A stretch of DNA of 64,000 bases from ZC4RG20 sp963702105 (GTDB lineage: Bacteria > Pseudomonadota > Gammaproteobacteria > Steroidobacterales > Rariloculaceae): the NCBI GenBank assembly GCA_963702105.1, contig OY969712.1, forward strand, positions 4,650,001 to 4,714,000. Reading direction: 5' to 3'. A program made the translations under genes and the position numbers. A model generated the notes under the pieces. It was not told the DNA's origin. It was given only the letters and a program-made list of their open reading frames with translations, and did no database searches. Shown in pieces: positions 8,170 through 18,386 of the stretch (its first letter is position 1; each line of letters opens with the position of its first letter).

Positions 8170-8778
8170 ATGAAACACGAAGTCATCGAACGCACGGTCG
8201 GCCTCCTCGGCGTGCTCATCGCGGTGGTCGTCAGCCTCGGCGGCCTCGCCGAGATCGTCCCGCTCATGGCCTCGGCGCCGGCCACCGAGCCCGCCCCCGG
8301 CGTCGTGCCCTATCCGGCGCTGCAGCTCGCCGGCCGGGACATTTACGTACGCGAGGGCTGCTACAACTGCCACTCGCAGATGGTACGGCCCTTCCGGGCG
8401 GAAACCGAACGCTACGGCCACTACTCTTTGGCTGGGGAGTCCGTCTACGACCGGCCGTTCCAGTTCGGCTCGAAGCGCACGGGCCCCGATCTCGCGCGCG
8501 TCGGCGGCCGCTACTCGGACGAATGGCACCGCGCGCACCTTACGAACCCGCGCGACGTCGTGCCGGAGTCGAACATGCCTGCCTACGGCTGGCTCGCCAA
8601 CCGGCTCGTGGACCCGGCGCTCACGACGCGCAAGCTCAAGGTACTGCGCTGGCTCGGCGATCCGTACACGGACGAGGACATCGCCAAGGCCGCCGACGCG
8701 GTCAAGGGGAAGACCGAGCTCGACGCGCTGATCGCCTACCTGCAGGGGCTCGGCAAGGCCGTCGGCCGCCGGAGGTAA
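8170..8778 (+). CDS. ccoO: cbb3-type cytochrome c oxidase subunit II (mono-haem)
   Basis: Membrane-anchored mono-haem cytochrome c that relays electrons from CcoP to CcoN. The 202 residues have one N-terminal helix (residues 9-34) and the haem motif REGCYNCHSQMVRPF (C64, C67, H68). The distal Met is probably in ESNMPAYGWL. The length fits the CcoO family. It begins 10 bp after the ccoN stop. Confidence 0.98.
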   Translation: MKHEVIERTVGLLGVLIAVVVSLGGLAEIVPLMASAPATEPAPGVVPYPALQLAGRDIYVREGCYNCHSQMVRPFRAETERYGHYSLAGESVYDRPFQFGSKRTGPDLARVGGRYSDEWHRAHLTNPRDVVPESNMPAYGWLANRLVDPALTTRKLKVLRWLGDPYTDEDIAKAADAVKGKTELDALIAYLQGLGKAVGRRR

Positions 8779-8782
8779 CGAG

Positions 8783-8968
8783 ATGGACATCAATTCGTTT
8801 CGCGGCCTCGTCACGGCCGTGCTGCTCGTGCTGTTCGTCGCGCTCATGATCTGGGTGTTCGCTGGCCGCAGCCGGGGCGCCTTCGACGAGGCCGCTCGGC
8901 TGCCGTTCGACGACGAGGAAGACGGGCCCGGCCGCTCGACGACCGGCCGCCGTCCGGGAGAGAAGTGA
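8783..8968 (+). CDS. ccoQ: cbb3-type oxidase small subunit
   Basis: Single-span protein of 61 residues (MDINSFRGLVTAVLLVLFVALMIWVFAGRS, then an acidic tail with DDEEDGPG) typical of CcoQ/FixQ, which stabilises the CcoNO-CcoP complex. A GGAGGTAACGAG ribosome site precedes the ATG. It sits in the standard place between ccoO and ccoP, 4 bp after ccoO. Confidence 0.93.
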   Translation: MDINSFRGLVTAVLLVLFVALMIWVFAGRSRGAFDEAARLPFDDEEDGPGRSTTGRRPGEK

Positions 8969-8969
8969 G

Positions 8970-9851
8970 ATGTCCCTCGGTTGGAGTCTTTTCATCCTCG
9001 CGCTCGTCGTCCTCAATGTCGGCGGTTGTGCCTGGCTCATCCGCTGGTCCAGCAAGCTTTCGGCCGGCGAAGGCGAGACGACGGGCCACGTCTGGGACCA
9101 CGACCTCGAGGAAGGCAACAACCCTCTGCCGCGCTGGTGGCTCGGGCTGTTCTGGATCACGATCGCGTTCGCCATCGGCTATCTCGTCTTTTTTCCGAGC
9201 ACCGGGCGTTTGCAGGGCCTGCTCGGCTGGAGCGAGACGGGCCAATACGAGCGCGAGATGAAGCAGGCCGAAGAGACTTACGGCAAGATCTTCGCGGCGT
9301 TCGCGAAGACGCCGATCGAGCAGCTCGCGAAGGACGCGCCGGCGCTTGCCGCCGGACGCAATCTGTTCGTCAACAACTGCGCGGCCTGCCACGGCTCCGA
9401 CGCGCGGGGCGCGCGCGGCTTCCCGAACCTCACGGACCCGGAATGGCTCTACGGCGGAACGCCGCAGGCGATCCAGACGACGATCTTGAACGGCCGCATC
9501 GGCGTCATGCCGTCTTTCGGCGCAACGCTCGACCAGGACACGCGCGAGCTGCTGGCCGACTACGTCACGCATCTCGCGGGCCGCGAAGTGCCGGCCGCGC
9601 GCGTCGCGGCCGGCGCTCCGAAGTTCTTGACCTTCTGCGCCGCGTGCCATGGCCCCACCGGGCAGGGCAACCAGGTGCTCGGCGCGCCGGCGCTCGCGAA
9701 CGAGTACTGGCTGCACGGCTCGAGCCGCAGCGTGATCCTCGACGTGATCACGAAGGGCCGCACGAACCGGATGCCGGCGCAGGGTCCTTGGCTCGGCGAG
9801 GACCGCGTCCACGTGCTCGCGGCCTACGTTTACAGCCTTTCGCACAAATAG
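8970..9851 (+). CDS. ccoP: cbb3-type cytochrome c oxidase subunit III (di-haem)
   Basis: Electron-entry subunit: 293 residues, two N-terminal membrane segments (about 5-26 and 55-76), then two cytochrome c domains with NNCAACHG (C137, C140, H141) and TFCAACHG (C223, C226, H227). The MPSFG and MPAQGPW segments supply the distal Met ligands. The start is one base after the ccoQ stop. The LPRWWLGLFW segment before TM2 is a CcoP hallmark. Confidence 0.98.
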   Translation: MSLGWSLFILALVVLNVGGCAWLIRWSSKLSAGEGETTGHVWDHDLEEGNNPLPRWWLGLFWITIAFAIGYLVFFPSTGRLQGLLGWSETGQYEREMKQAEETYGKIFAAFAKTPIEQLAKDAPALAAGRNLFVNNCAACHGSDARGARGFPNLTDPEWLYGGTPQAIQTTILNGRIGVMPSFGATLDQDTRELLADYVTHLAGREVPAARVAAGAPKFLTFCAACHGPTGQGNQVLGAPALANEYWLHGSSRSVILDVITKGRTNRMPAQGPWLGEDRVHVLAAYVYSLSHK

Positions 9852-9863
9852 GAGCGGCGAGCC

Positions 9864-10154
9864 GTGGCGAGCGAGTGGCCCGAATCGCGCGAAGTGCGCA
9901 ACCTCGATCGCCGGCGCCGCGACATCGCGGTGATCGGCTGGTGCTCGTTTCTCGCGGCGGCGATCGGCTCGGTCGCCATGTTCGCCTGGCTCGATCCGGC
10001 CGCGGTCTTGAGCGTTGCCGAACCGCCGCTCGAGGTCGCGCGCCCGACGGGCTATGCGATCGGCTTCTTCTTTCTCTGGGCCGTCGCAGCCTCCGCCGCC
10101 GCGCTGACCGTATTTCTGATTCGCACGCGGCGCGGCCACCCGGCCGTCGATTGA
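9864..10154 (+). CDS. two-span membrane protein between ccoP and ccoG
   Basis: Protein of 96 residues with a charged N-terminus (MASEWPESREVRNLDRRRRD) and two helices (about 22-44 and 65-90). The GTG start follows a GGAG ribosome site 12 bp after the ccoP stop. Its place inside the operon, between the structural and the assembly genes, suggests a role in oxidase biogenesis or stability, but it matches none of the named Cco proteins I know. The protein has only one cysteine and no His motif, so it is not an obvious metal carrier. Confidence 0.75.
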   Translation: MASEWPESREVRNLDRRRRDIAVIGWCSFLAAAIGSVAMFAWLDPAAVLSVAEPPLEVARPTGYAIGFFFLWAVAASAAALTVFLIRTRRGHPAVD

Positions 10155-10182
10155 AAGCTACGGCTCCGAAGGCTTTTCGAAC

Positions 10183-11549
<1,367 letters not shown>

Positions 11550-11553
<4 letters not shown>

Positions 11554-12110
11554 ACGCCTCCACGCGCCAGGCTCCCTCGCCGTGGTACCGCCACGCCTGG
11601 CCCTGGCTGCTCATGTTGCCGCCGGCCGCCTCGGTCGTCGTCGGCACCGTGCTCGCGTATTTCGCGCTGCACGTGCCGCTCCCGCTCAGCGTGGCCGACT
11701 ACGCCGACATCGAGGCGACGACGGCCCGCGAATTCTCCGCCGACGCGGCGGCCACGGCGCTCGGGCTCGGCGCGCGCGTCGTGCTGAGGGCCGGAATCGA
11801 CGGCGCGGCCCGCATCGACGTCGAGATCACGAGCCGCGCCGACATGCCGCTCGCCGACGATCCGCGCCTCGACGATCTCGTGCTCTCGTTCGAGCATCCC
11901 GCCGACCCTGCACGCGACCGGCGCGTGCCGCTGCATCGCGACGGCCTGCACTATACGGGCCGTGTCGAGCTCGCCGCCGCGGCTTACTCCCTCGAGCTCG
12001 CGCCCGAAGCTCGGGCATGGCGTCTGGCCGGCGCGCTCGACTGGCGGCCGTCGGAGCGCGATCGCGAAACCGAGCTCACGAGCCAGAGGCCCGGAGCCGG
12101 CACGCCGTGA
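11550..12110 (+). CDS. ccoH: FixH/CcoH-family cbb3 assembly protein
   Basis: Single-pass membrane protein of 186 residues: WYRHAWPWLLMLPPAASVVVGTVLAYFAL anchor, then a periplasmic FixH-like beta domain ending in LDWRPSERDRETEL. CcoH contacts CcoN and is required for stable oxidase assembly. Both ends overlap neighbours by 4 bp (ATGA with ccoG, GTGA with ccoI), indicating tight translational coupling. Confidence 0.9.
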
Positions 12111-14683
12111 CGAGGTGCTTTCACTGCGGCGAACCCGTGCCCGCAGGCGCGGACTTCGCCGTCACGATCGCGGGCGAGCGGCGCGCCATGTGCTGCCCCG
12201 GCTGTGCCGCAGTGGCCGAGGCCATCGAACGCAACGGCCTCGCGCGGTTCTACGCCTATCGAGAGGCGCCGAGCCGCCGCCCCGAGCGCGATGCGGCGCA
12301 GGACGACTATCGTGTCTACGACCGCCCTGCTCTGCGCGAGCGGCTCACGGCCGACGCGGGCGAAGGGCAGCGCGAGCTGCGCTGCACGGTCGGCGGCCTG
12401 ACCTGTGCGGCCTGCGCTTGGCTCCTCGGCACCGGACTGCGGCGGCTCGAAGGTGTCGTGGACGCGGGCGTCAATCCGCTCTGCGCCGAGGCCTGGGTCC
12501 GCTTCGACGCGGCCAAGATCGAGCCGAGCCGCGTGCTCGCCGAAATCGCCGAGCTCGGGTTCGATCCGCGGCCTCGCGCGCTCGGCGGGCCGTCCGCGAG
12601 CGCGCGCCACCGCGAGCGCGACGCCGCCGAGCGGCGCGCCGCGCTCAAGCGCCTCGCCGTCGCGGGCTTCGGCGCGGCCCAGGTCATGACGTTCGGCGCG
12701 GCGCTCTATCTCGGCGCGGCCAAGCACATGAGCGCGACGTTCGAGTCGTTCTTCGAGCTCGTGAGCCTGCTCGTCGCGACCCCCGTCGTGCTCTACGCGG
12801 GCGCGCCGATCTTCGCGGCGGCGTGGGGGGAGCTTCGCCGCGGCAGGCTCGGCATGGACGTGCCCGTCGCGCTCGCCGTCGGCGGCGCGCTCGCCGCAAG
12901 CCTGTTCAACGCGCTGCGCGGACGCGGCACGGTTTATTTCGATTCTGCAACGATGTTTGTATTCTTCCTGACCCTGGGGCGCTTCCTCGAAGCGCGCGCG
13001 CGGCACGAGGCCGGCTCGGTGTTCGACGCCCTCGCGGACCTGCTGCCCCTTGCCGCGCTGCGCCGTCGCGAGGGGCGCCTCGAAGCAGTAGGCACGCTGG
13101 AGCTCGAGCGCGGCGACCGGGTCGTCGTGAGCCCCGGCGAGGCGCTGCCCGCGGACGGCGTACTCATGAGCGCTGCCGAGCTCGACGAAGCGATCCTGAG
13201 CGGGGAGTCTCGCCCGCAGCAGCGCCGGCCCGGCGAAGCGGCGCTCGCGGGCAGCCTCAACGCGGGCAGCGCGCCCGTCGAGATCGAGGTCACGGGGCTT
13301 GGCGCGGAGACGTATGTCGGGCGCATCGGCGGCATGCTGGCCCAGGCCACGACCGCGCGGCCCGAGTTCGTGCGCACGGCCGATCGCGTCGCGGCCTGGT
13401 TCGTCGCGGCCGTGCTTGCGGCGACGGCCGTCGTGACCGGGATCTGGTGGCACGTGCAGCCCGGGCGCGCGTTCGACGTCGCCCTCGCCATGCTCGTCGC
13501 GACCTGCCCGTGCGCGTTGTCCCTCGCGACGCCGGCCGCGTTCTCCGTCGCACTCGCCGCGCTCGCACGCCGCGGGCTGCTGCTGCGCTCGACCCGCGCG
13601 CTCGAGCGCATCGGCGACGTAAACTGCTGGGTGTTCGACAAGACCGGCACGCTGACCGAAGGCGCGCTCGCGATCGCCCGCGTCGACACCTTTGGCGACC
13701 TTGCCGCGAACGCCTGCCTCGAGGCGGCCGCGGCGCTCGACGCCGGCGTCGAGCACCCGCTCGCGCGCGCGTTCGCCTCGGCCCGTGCTTCCGCGCGCGC
13801 CCCTGAGCCCGGGGAGGCGCCGGCTGGCCCCTTCGCGCTCGCCGAGGACGTGCGCTTCACGCCCGGGCAAGGCGTCGCGGGTAATTTCGCGGGCCGCCGC
13901 CTGCGCCTCGGCTCGCGCCGGTTCGTGCTCGGCTCCGAGCCGCCGGGCACGGACCGCGCGGCCGGGCCGCGGCTGCGGCCTCTGCCGCCCGCGGCGCAGG
14001 CCTCCGCGTCCGCGCCCGCGGCCGGCGAGTCGGCCGTCGCGGTCTATCTCGGCGACGAGCGCGGCGCGCTCGCGCGCTTCACGCTCGAAGACGCTCTGCG
14101 CCCGAGCGCGGCGCCCGCCGTGGCGGCGTTGCGGCGCGAAGGCCAGGCCGTCTCGATCGTGAGCGGCGACGACGCGCGGACCGTGGCCGCGACGGCCGCC
14201 GCGCTCGGCGGCCTCGACTGGCACGCGGCGCAGACGCCCGACCGCAAACTCGCTTTCGTCGAGGACCGGCAGCGCCGGGGACATGTCGTCGCGGCCGTCG
14301 GCGACGGCATCAACGACGTGCCGCTGCTCGCGCGCGCGGACCTCTCGATCGCCGTCGTCGAAGGCAGCCGACTCGCGCAGGCGAGCGCCGACGTCGTGTT
14401 CACGGGCACGGACCTCACGCTGCTGCCGCTCCTCGTCGAGGCCGGCCGCTCGACGCGCGCCGTCATCCGGCAGAACCTCACGTGGGCCGTGCTGTACAAC
14501 TCGCTCGCACTGCCCGCCGCCGCGCTGGGCCTGCTCGCCCCGTGGGCCGCCGCGCTCGGCATGTCCGTGAGCTCGCTCGTCGTCGTCATGAACGCGCTGC
14601 GCCTGCGCCGTCTGCTCGGCGCCCGCCCTGCAGCGCCCAAGCGAACCGAGAGCAGCCTGCGTCTGCACGAGGCGACGGCATGA
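12107..14683 (+). CDS. ccoI: copper-transporting P1B-type ATPase CcoI/FixI
   Basis: Copper exporter that supplies Cu for cbb3 maturation. The 858 residues begin with a cysteine-rich zinc-ribbon-like segment (CFHCGEP and MCCPGC), then an HMA domain with GLTCAACAW (C100, C103), and eight helices including the metal-selecting CPCALSLATP. The catalytic Asp lies in DKTGTLTEG and the hinge in GDGINDVPLL. The actuator is represented by SGESRPQQRRPGE. The N-terminal Cys-rich extension is characteristic of the FixI/CopA2 subclass. The start was set at GTG 12107, overlapping the ccoH stop; a longer in-frame extension to 11582 would overlap ccoH almost completely. Confidence 0.97.
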   Translation: MTRCFHCGEPVPAGADFAVTIAGERRAMCCPGCAAVAEAIERNGLARFYAYREAPSRRPERDAAQDDYRVYDRPALRERLTADAGEGQRELRCTVGGLTCAACAWLLGTGLRRLEGVVDAGVNPLCAEAWVRFDAAKIEPSRVLAEIAELGFDPRPRALGGPSASARHRERDAAERRAALKRLAVAGFGAAQVMTFGAALYLGAAKHMSATFESFFELVSLLVATPVVLYAGAPIFAAAWGELRRGRLGMDVPVALAVGGALAASLFNALRGRGTVYFDSATMFVFFLTLGRFLEARARHEAGSVFDALADLLPLAALRRREGRLEAVGTLELERGDRVVVSPGEALPADGVLMSAAELDEAILSGESRPQQRRPGEAALAGSLNAGSAPVEIEVTGLGAETYVGRIGGMLAQATTARPEFVRTADRVAAWFVAAVLAATAVVTGIWWHVQPGRAFDVALAMLVATCPCALSLATPAAFSVALAALARRGLLLRSTRALERIGDVNCWVFDKTGTLTEGALAIARVDTFGDLAANACLEAAAALDAGVEHPLARAFASARASARAPEPGEAPAGPFALAEDVRFTPGQGVAGNFAGRRLRLGSRRFVLGSEPPGTDRAAGPRLRPLPPAAQASASAPAAGESAVAVYLGDERGALARFTLEDALRPSAAPAVAALRREGQAVSIVSGDDARTVAATAAALGGLDWHAAQTPDRKLAFVEDRQRRGHVVAAVGDGINDVPLLARADLSIAVVEGSRLAQASADVVFTGTDLTLLPLLVEAGRSTRAVIRQNLTWAVLYNSLALPAAALGLLAPWAAALGMSVSSLVVVMNALRLRRLLGARPAAPKRTESSLRLHEATA

Positions 14684-14835
14684 ACATCCTCTTCGTGCTC
14701 GTACCGCTCGGCGTCATGGGCATGGCCATCGCGATCTGGGCGTTCTTCTGGGCCGTGCGCAGCGGTCAGTTCGACGACCTCGACACCCCTCCGCTCGATA
14801 TCCTGCTGGACGATACAGAACATGACCCACGTTGA
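14680..14835 (+). CDS. ccoS: cbb3-type oxidase assembly protein CcoS
   Basis: Single-span protein of 51 residues: MNILFVLVPLGVMGMAIAIWAFFWAVRSGQFDDLDTPP, the diagnostic CcoS pattern (helix followed by GQFDDLDTP). Needed for haem and copper cofactor insertion into CcoN. It overlaps ccoI by 4 bp and the next gene by 14 bp. Confidence 0.95.
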   Translation: MNILFVLVPLGVMGMAIAIWAFFWAVRSGQFDDLDTPPLDILLDDTEHDPR

Positions 14836-15586
14836 CGCCGCTCTGCTCGCCGCGGCGTGGGTCGCCGGCTTCGCGGGCAGCGGCCACTGCCTCGGCATGT
14901 GCGGCGGCATCGCGGCGAGCGTGAGCCTCGGCGGGCGGCGCACGCGCGGCGCCGCCGCCGCGCTGTTCGCGGCGACGCATGCGGGCCGCATCTTCTCCTA
15001 CGCGGTCGCGGGCGCCGCCGTCGGCCTGGCCGGTGCCGCGGCCGCGGCGCCCTTCGGCGGCCACGGTCTCTCAGCGCTGCGCCTCGCGGGCGCCGTGCTG
15101 GTCACCGCGGTCGGGCTGCAGCTGCTGCTCGGGCGGCGGCTGCTCGCGCCCGTCGAACGCCTCGGCGCGCGGCTCTGGACGCTCGCGGCGCGGCCGCTGC
15201 GCGGCCTGGTGCCGCCGCGCGGACCCGGGCGGGCATTTGCGCTCGGCGCGCTTTGGGGCTGGCTGCCCTGCGGGCTCGTCTACGCCGAGCTCACGGTCGC
15301 GGCCGTCGCGGGCGGCGCCTTGCAAGGCGCCGCCGTGATGTCGGCCTTCGGCCTCGGCACCGTTCTCGGCTTCTCCGCGCTCGGCATGCTGCTGCAGGCA
15401 CTGCGGCCGAGGCGCCTGCCGCGGCAGCTAGGGGGTGCATTGCTGTTGCTGCTCGGGCTCTGGATCGCGCTGCCGCTCGGCGGCCACTCGATGCACGCGG
15501 TGCACGCGGTGCAGGCGATGCATACGCCGCAGACGCTGCCCGCGCAGGCCGACGGAAAGATACCCGAGCATAGTCATCAGCATTGA
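14822..15586 (+). CDS. SafE/TauE-like membrane protein with His/Met-rich tail
   Basis: Protein of 254 residues of the sulfite exporter TauE/SafE-like family commonly found at the end of cco operons (AGFAGSGHCLGMCGGIAASVSL at the N-terminus, then LWGWLPCGLVYAELTVAA). It has about six helices. The G-H-C-x-G-M-C-G-G motif carries conserved Cys/His/Met that could bind copper. The last 35 or so residues are rich in His and Met (SMHAVHAVQAMHTP, PEHSHQH), encoded partly by a 9-bp tandem repeat at 15493-15519, which suggests metal binding. It overlaps ccoS by 14 bp, so it is co-translated with the assembly genes. Role in copper handling for the oxidase is inferred. Confidence 0.85.
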   Translation: MTHVDAALLAAAWVAGFAGSGHCLGMCGGIAASVSLGGRRTRGAAAALFAATHAGRIFSYAVAGAAVGLAGAAAAAPFGGHGLSALRLAGAVLVTAVGLQLLLGRRLLAPVERLGARLWTLAARPLRGLVPPRGPGRAFALGALWGWLPCGLVYAELTVAAVAGGALQGAAVMSAFGLGTVLGFSALGMLLQALRPRRLPRQLGGALLLLLGLWIALPLGGHSMHAVHAVQAMHTPQTLPAQADGKIPEHSHQH

Positions 15587-15664
15587 CGAGCGGCCGCGAA
15601 TCCGAACCGCCCGCGCGGACGAATTCAATGGTGCGGTAACGTTCGCGTTCGCCGGGAGCCCTCA

Positions 15665-16678
15665 GTGTTCGAAGACTTCGCGCGCGTTTGGACCCCAGTC
15701 GCCTTCGCGGACCGGTTGCGCAGCGGCCGGCTCCTGCCGGTCGTCGTCGCCGGCACGCCGCTCGTGCTGTTCCGCGGTCCGGACGGAGCGCCGCGCGCCT
15801 TCGTCGACCGCTGCCCGCATCGCGGCGCGGCGCTCTCCTTGGGCCGCCTCGTCGAAGGCTGCCTCGAATGCCCTTTCCACGGCTGGCGCTTCGCGCCCGA
15901 CGGCTCGAACGTGCGTGTTCCGTGGAACCCCGACGCCAGGACCGCCCGGCTCGGCGCGGACGTCGTGGCGGTCCGCGAGCTCGGCGGCTGGATATGGCTT
16001 TTCACGGCCGCGAACGAGGCGCCGCCCGCTGAGCCCTTGGTCGAGGAATATTTCCTGAACCCGAACGTCCGAGTATCGGGCACCGAGGTCTTGTGGCACG
16101 CACACTGGACGCGCGCCATGGAGAACATGCTGGACTGGCCCCATCTCGCGTTCGTACACCGCAGGACCATCGGGCGCGAACTCGCTGCGCTCGCGGCGAA
16201 GCGGCTCGAGATCGTGCGCGACGAGCAGCCCTGGGGCGTTCGCTCGCACGCCCGCATCGACGGCGAGGACCAGCCGGGCCGGCTCGACTACCGTTGGCCA
16301 AACCAGATGAACCTGCACATCCGGTTACGCGGCCGCAAGGTCCTGCTGGCCGTCGCGTGCGTGCCGGTCGATCGGGCCCGCACGCGCATGCTGCTCACGA
16401 TCGCGCGGCCGTTCCTGAAATCGCCGCTGCTCGATTGGGCGTTCGACTACTCGAACCGGCGCATCGCCAAGGAGGATCAGGCGATCGTCGAGTCCTCCTC
16501 GCCGCAGGAGATTCCGGAGGCGGGCGACGAGCAGTCGGTGCGCACCGACGCGCTGACGCTGCGCTTCCGCAAGGACTACTACACCCGCCTCAAGGGATCC
16601 GCGGCCGGCCGAGGCGGATCCCGGACGCCGCCGGGCCGAGGTCCTCAGGAGGAAGCCCTCCGCGAGGCCACTCCCTGA
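15665..16678 (+). CDS. Rieske non-haem iron oxygenase, alpha-type
   Basis: Protein of 337 residues. The N-terminal Rieske [2Fe-2S] domain has C50-P-H52 in DRCPHRGAALSLG and C69-P-F-H72 in LECPFHGWRF. The C-terminal catalytic domain carries ENMLDWPHLAFVH, giving the mononuclear Fe ligands H160 and H165 and the bridging Asp157. Such single-component oxygenases (vanillate demethylase/PAO-like) hydroxylate or demethylate aromatics or terpenoids using electrons from a separate reductase, which is not encoded nearby. The GTG start at 15665 lacks a strong ribosome site. The last 28 residues are a Gly/Arg/Pro-rich tail encoded over two inverted repeats. It is followed 140 bp later by a PLP decarboxylase and an ATP-grasp gene on the same strand. 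Confidence 0.9.
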   Translation: MFEDFARVWTPVAFADRLRSGRLLPVVVAGTPLVLFRGPDGAPRAFVDRCPHRGAALSLGRLVEGCLECPFHGWRFAPDGSNVRVPWNPDARTARLGADVVAVRELGGWIWLFTAANEAPPAEPLVEEYFLNPNVRVSGTEVLWHAHWTRAMENMLDWPHLAFVHRRTIGRELAALAAKRLEIVRDEQPWGVRSHARIDGEDQPGRLDYRWPNQMNLHIRLRGRKVLLAVACVPVDRARTRMLLTIARPFLKSPLLDWAFDYSNRRIAKEDQAIVESSSPQEIPEAGDEQSVRTDALTLRFRKDYYTRLKGSAAGRGGSRTPPGRGPQEEALREATP

Positions 16679-16682
16679 GGAC
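16594..16682. repeat. two consecutive inverted repeats across the Rieske gene 3' end
   Basis: First dyad: GGGATCCGC (16594-16602) and GCGGATCCC (16614-16622), 9-bp arms, 11-nt spacer. Second dyad: GTCCTCAGG (16641-16649) and CCTGAGGAC (16674-16682), 9-bp arms enclosing a 24-nt spacer and the TGA stop. Together they could act as a terminator or mark a small REP/MITE-like insertion that extended the reading frame. Confidence 0.5.
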
Positions 16683-16818
16683 GCAACGACCGGCTTGCCC
16701 CGCGGTACCGACGAGGGACTTTTCGGCCGGCGATCGTCTAACCCCGACGCCCATTCGACGCGCGATGCAGGCATCATTGCGCCGGCTGCGATCGTGCCGT
16801 TGATCCGAGCGAGTCCTC

Positions 16819-18315
16819 ATGAGCCAAGAGCCCCGCGAAAAACCCGAGCAACACTCCCTGGACCCGGACGACTGGAACTCGTGGCGCAGACAGGGGCATC
16901 GGATGCTCGACGACATGTTCGACTACCTGGAATCGCTTCGTCACCGGCCCGTGTGGCGACCGATACCGGCGGCGGTGCGGGAACGGTTCGCAGCGCCCTT
17001 GCCTCGTGAACCCGCCGAGCTGGACGAGGTCCATGAGGCGTTCATGGAATCGATCATGCCCTACGCCGTGGGCAACGCCCACCCGGGCTTCATGGGCTGG
17101 GTGCATGGCGGCGGGACGGCGGTGGGAATGTTGGCGGAGATGCTGGCCGCCGGGCTGAATGCCAACGTCGGCGGCCGGGATCAGATACCCGTCGCCGTGG
17201 AGCGGCAGGTCACGGCCTGGGTGCGCACGCTGGTCGGCTTTCCCGAGGCTGCCGACGGGCTGTTCGTGACGGGATCGTCGATCGCGAATTTCATGGCGGT
17301 GTTGGTGGCCCGGAACTTTGCCCTTGGCGATCGCGCGCGGGAGGACGGCGTCGTCGCCGAGGGCGCTCCATTGACGGCATACGCCTCGTCCTCCGCTCAC
17401 GGCTGCATCGCGCGGGCCATGGACATGGCGGGACTCGGCACGAAGCGTTTGCGAACGGTGCCCGTCGACGCGGCCTACCGCGTCAACTTGAAGTCGCTTC
17501 GCGCGGCCATCGAGGCGGACCGTGACGCCGGTCTGCAACCGTTTCTCGTCGTGGCGACGGCCGGCACCGTCGATGTCGGTGCGATCGACGATCTTGAGGC
17601 GCTGGCCGACATCGCGGACGAGCAGCGGCTGTGGCTGCACGTGGACGGGGCGTTGGGGGCCTTGGGCAAGCTCTCCCCCCGCATCGCACCTCGGCTCGCG
17701 GGCTTGGAGCGGGCATCGTCCTTGGCATTCGATTTTCACAAGTGGGGTCAGGTGCCCTATGACGCGGGTTTCCTGCTGGTCCGCGACGGCCGCCGGCTGC
17801 AGTCGACGTTCCAGAGCCGAGCCGCGTACCTGCAACGCTACGAACGCGGCCTCGCCGCCGGCCCCGTTTGGCCCTGCGACTTGGGACCGGATCTCTCGAG
17901 AGGGTTCCGCGCGCTCAAGACCTGGTTCACGCTTCAGGTATACGGGGCGGACAGGCTCGGCAGAACGATTGCCCACAGCTGTGATCTCGCCCAGGAGCTG
18001 GCGCGAAGGATCATGGCGGAGCCGGAGCTCGAGCTCATGGCCCCCGTCGGTCTCAATATCGTCTGCTTTCGCTATCGATGCCTGAATGCTGACGCAGTGA
18101 ACGCCGCGATCGCGGCGGATGTCCAGGAGTCCGGCATTTCGGCGCCGTCCACGATTGAGCTCGAGCACGGTCTCGCGATTCGCGCGGCGCTCGTGAATCA
18201 TCGCACGCGGCGGGCGGACGTCGACGCCCTGGTCGACGCCGTCTTGGCCTTCGGCCGAATCCGCGCGGGCAGCGGGTGCGGAACCTGCGCCGGGCCGCGA
18301 ACCGCCTCGAAGTAG
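16819..18315 (+). CDS. group II PLP-dependent amino acid decarboxylase (aromatic type)
   Basis: Fold-type I PLP enzyme of 498 residues, of the aromatic-L-amino-acid/glutamate decarboxylase family. Visible features: the substrate-domain start HPGFMGWVHGGGT (88-100), cofactor-stacking His in ASSSAHGCIARA (H194), phosphate/pyridine Asp in LWLHVDGALG (D276) and the Schiff-base lysine in SLAFDFHKWGQVPYD (K308). The length fits the family. It probably converts an amino acid to the amine, but the substrate cannot be read from the sequence. The next gene, an ATP-grasp protein, starts about 70 bp downstream on the same strand, suggesting that the two act together. Confidence 0.9.
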   Translation: MSQEPREKPEQHSLDPDDWNSWRRQGHRMLDDMFDYLESLRHRPVWRPIPAAVRERFAAPLPREPAELDEVHEAFMESIMPYAVGNAHPGFMGWVHGGGTAVGMLAEMLAAGLNANVGGRDQIPVAVERQVTAWVRTLVGFPEAADGLFVTGSSIANFMAVLVARNFALGDRAREDGVVAEGAPLTAYASSSAHGCIARAMDMAGLGTKRLRTVPVDAAYRVNLKSLRAAIEADRDAGLQPFLVVATAGTVDVGAIDDLEALADIADEQRLWLHVDGALGALGKLSPRIAPRLAGLERASSLAFDFHKWGQVPYDAGFLLVRDGRRLQSTFQSRAAYLQRYERGLAAGPVWPCDLGPDLSRGFRALKTWFTLQVYGADRLGRTIAHSCDLAQELARRIMAEPELELMAPVGLNIVCFRYRCLNADAVNAAIAADVQESGISAPSTIELEHGLAIRAALVNHRTRRADVDALVDAVLAFGRIRAGSGCGTCAGPRTASK

Positions 18316-18386
18316 CGTGCCCTCCCCCGGCTCCCTTGCAACGTCCCGGCCCAAGCTGTCTTGCTCGAGATAAGGATGTGTACGCC

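Noticed and set aside
11984..14668. 894-residue antisense open frame opposite ccoI
   Set aside because: The plus strand carries all motifs of a copper ATPase; the antisense frame is a composition artefact.
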